DNA of 64,000 nucleotides from Pseudomonas sp. 6D_7.1_Bac1. GTDB taxonomy: Bacteria; Pseudomonadota; Gammaproteobacteria; Pseudomonadales; Pseudomonadaceae. Positions within the stretch are counted from its first letter, which is position 1. Every line of letters starts with the position of its first letter. Below, piece after piece: positions 63,968 to 64,000 of the stretch. The notes under the pieces are model-generated. The model was not told the origin of the DNA. It saw only the letters and a program-made list of their open reading frames with translations, and did not search any database. The stretch lies in contig NZ_JANLNW010000064.1 of assembly GCF_025465945.1 (NCBI RefSeq), forward strand, positions 55,344 through 119,343, given 5' to 3'. The translations under genes and the position numbers were made by a program.

Positions 63968-64000
63968 AAAACGGCGAATGCGATTTGTCAGAGAGCGCAT

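Noticed and set aside
1..64000. CRISPR arrays, tRNA or rRNA genes
   Set aside because: No regularly spaced repeats and no cloverleaf or rRNA-like sequence were seen on reading through the window.

Overview
The window looks like a chromosomal segment of a fluorescent-group Pseudomonas. The evidence is a pseudomonine-type siderophore cluster, a complete mexEF-oprN efflux operon, the start of a mannitol (mtl) locus, Pseudomonas-type REP palindromes, and high-GC codon use nearly throughout. All calls come from reading the sequence; no database search was run.

Region 1 (1-15.4 kb) is an iron-regulated siderophore cluster. It holds a YbtP/Q-like ABC protein, an orphan FecI-type sigma factor, a carrier-condensation NRPS protein, an N-hydroxylase, a Cy-Cy-A NRPS, and pmsCEAB (isochorismate synthase, salicyl-AMP ligase fused to an aryl carrier, histidine decarboxylase, isochorismate-pyruvate lyase). 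Together they can join salicylate, a cyclised beta-hydroxy amino acid (threonine by analogy) and N-hydroxyhistamine. Fur-box-like sites lie in both divergent promoter regions. The carrier domain of the Cy-Cy-A protein has lost its serine, so loading probably occurs in trans on the separate carrier-condensation protein.

Region 2 (15.4-24.7 kb) is a nine-gene minus-strand operon with a LysR gene upstream. It encodes a DRE-TIM aldolase/lyase, an isopropylmalate/tartrate-type dehydrogenase, an RraA-type aldolase, a RutA-like flavin monooxygenase with its reductase, a small ABM protein, a nitronate-monooxygenase-like enzyme, an alpha/beta-hydrolase-fold protein without nucleophile, and a DUF6282-like amidohydrolase. 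I cannot match it to a described pathway.

Region 3 (24.8-35.1 kb) holds an MFS transporter, a zinc-independent MDR-type reductase, an RND pump with adaptor but no outer-membrane channel, an acyltransferase-3 membrane protein, a serine hydrolase, and a divergent LysR gene.

Region 4 (35.1-41.7 kb) is an accessory patch. An IS66 remnant is fused in frame to the truncated 3' part of an HlyD-like gene. Next to it is a visibly more A/T-rich gene for a 1291-residue protein. That protein has the order thiol-enzyme-like domain, C80 autoprocessing protease, and hydrophobic TcdA/TcdB-like pore/delivery region: a compact single-chain toxin laid out like the large clostridial toxins. This is the most interesting locus here.

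Region 5 (41.7-51 kb) holds mexEF-oprN and an AaeXAB-like efflux set. Region 6 (51.2-58.9 kb) holds a TPR protein and a signalling locus: a hybrid kinase with CHASE3, GAF and three REC domains, CheR, and response regulators. In this locus cheB and most of a second histidine kinase have been deleted, and a 238-bp MITE-like element carrying inverted REP sequences sits in the kinase remnant. Region 7 (58-64 kb) holds a GntR regulator, a glycosyltransferase, a PI-PLC-like protein and mtlR-mtlE.
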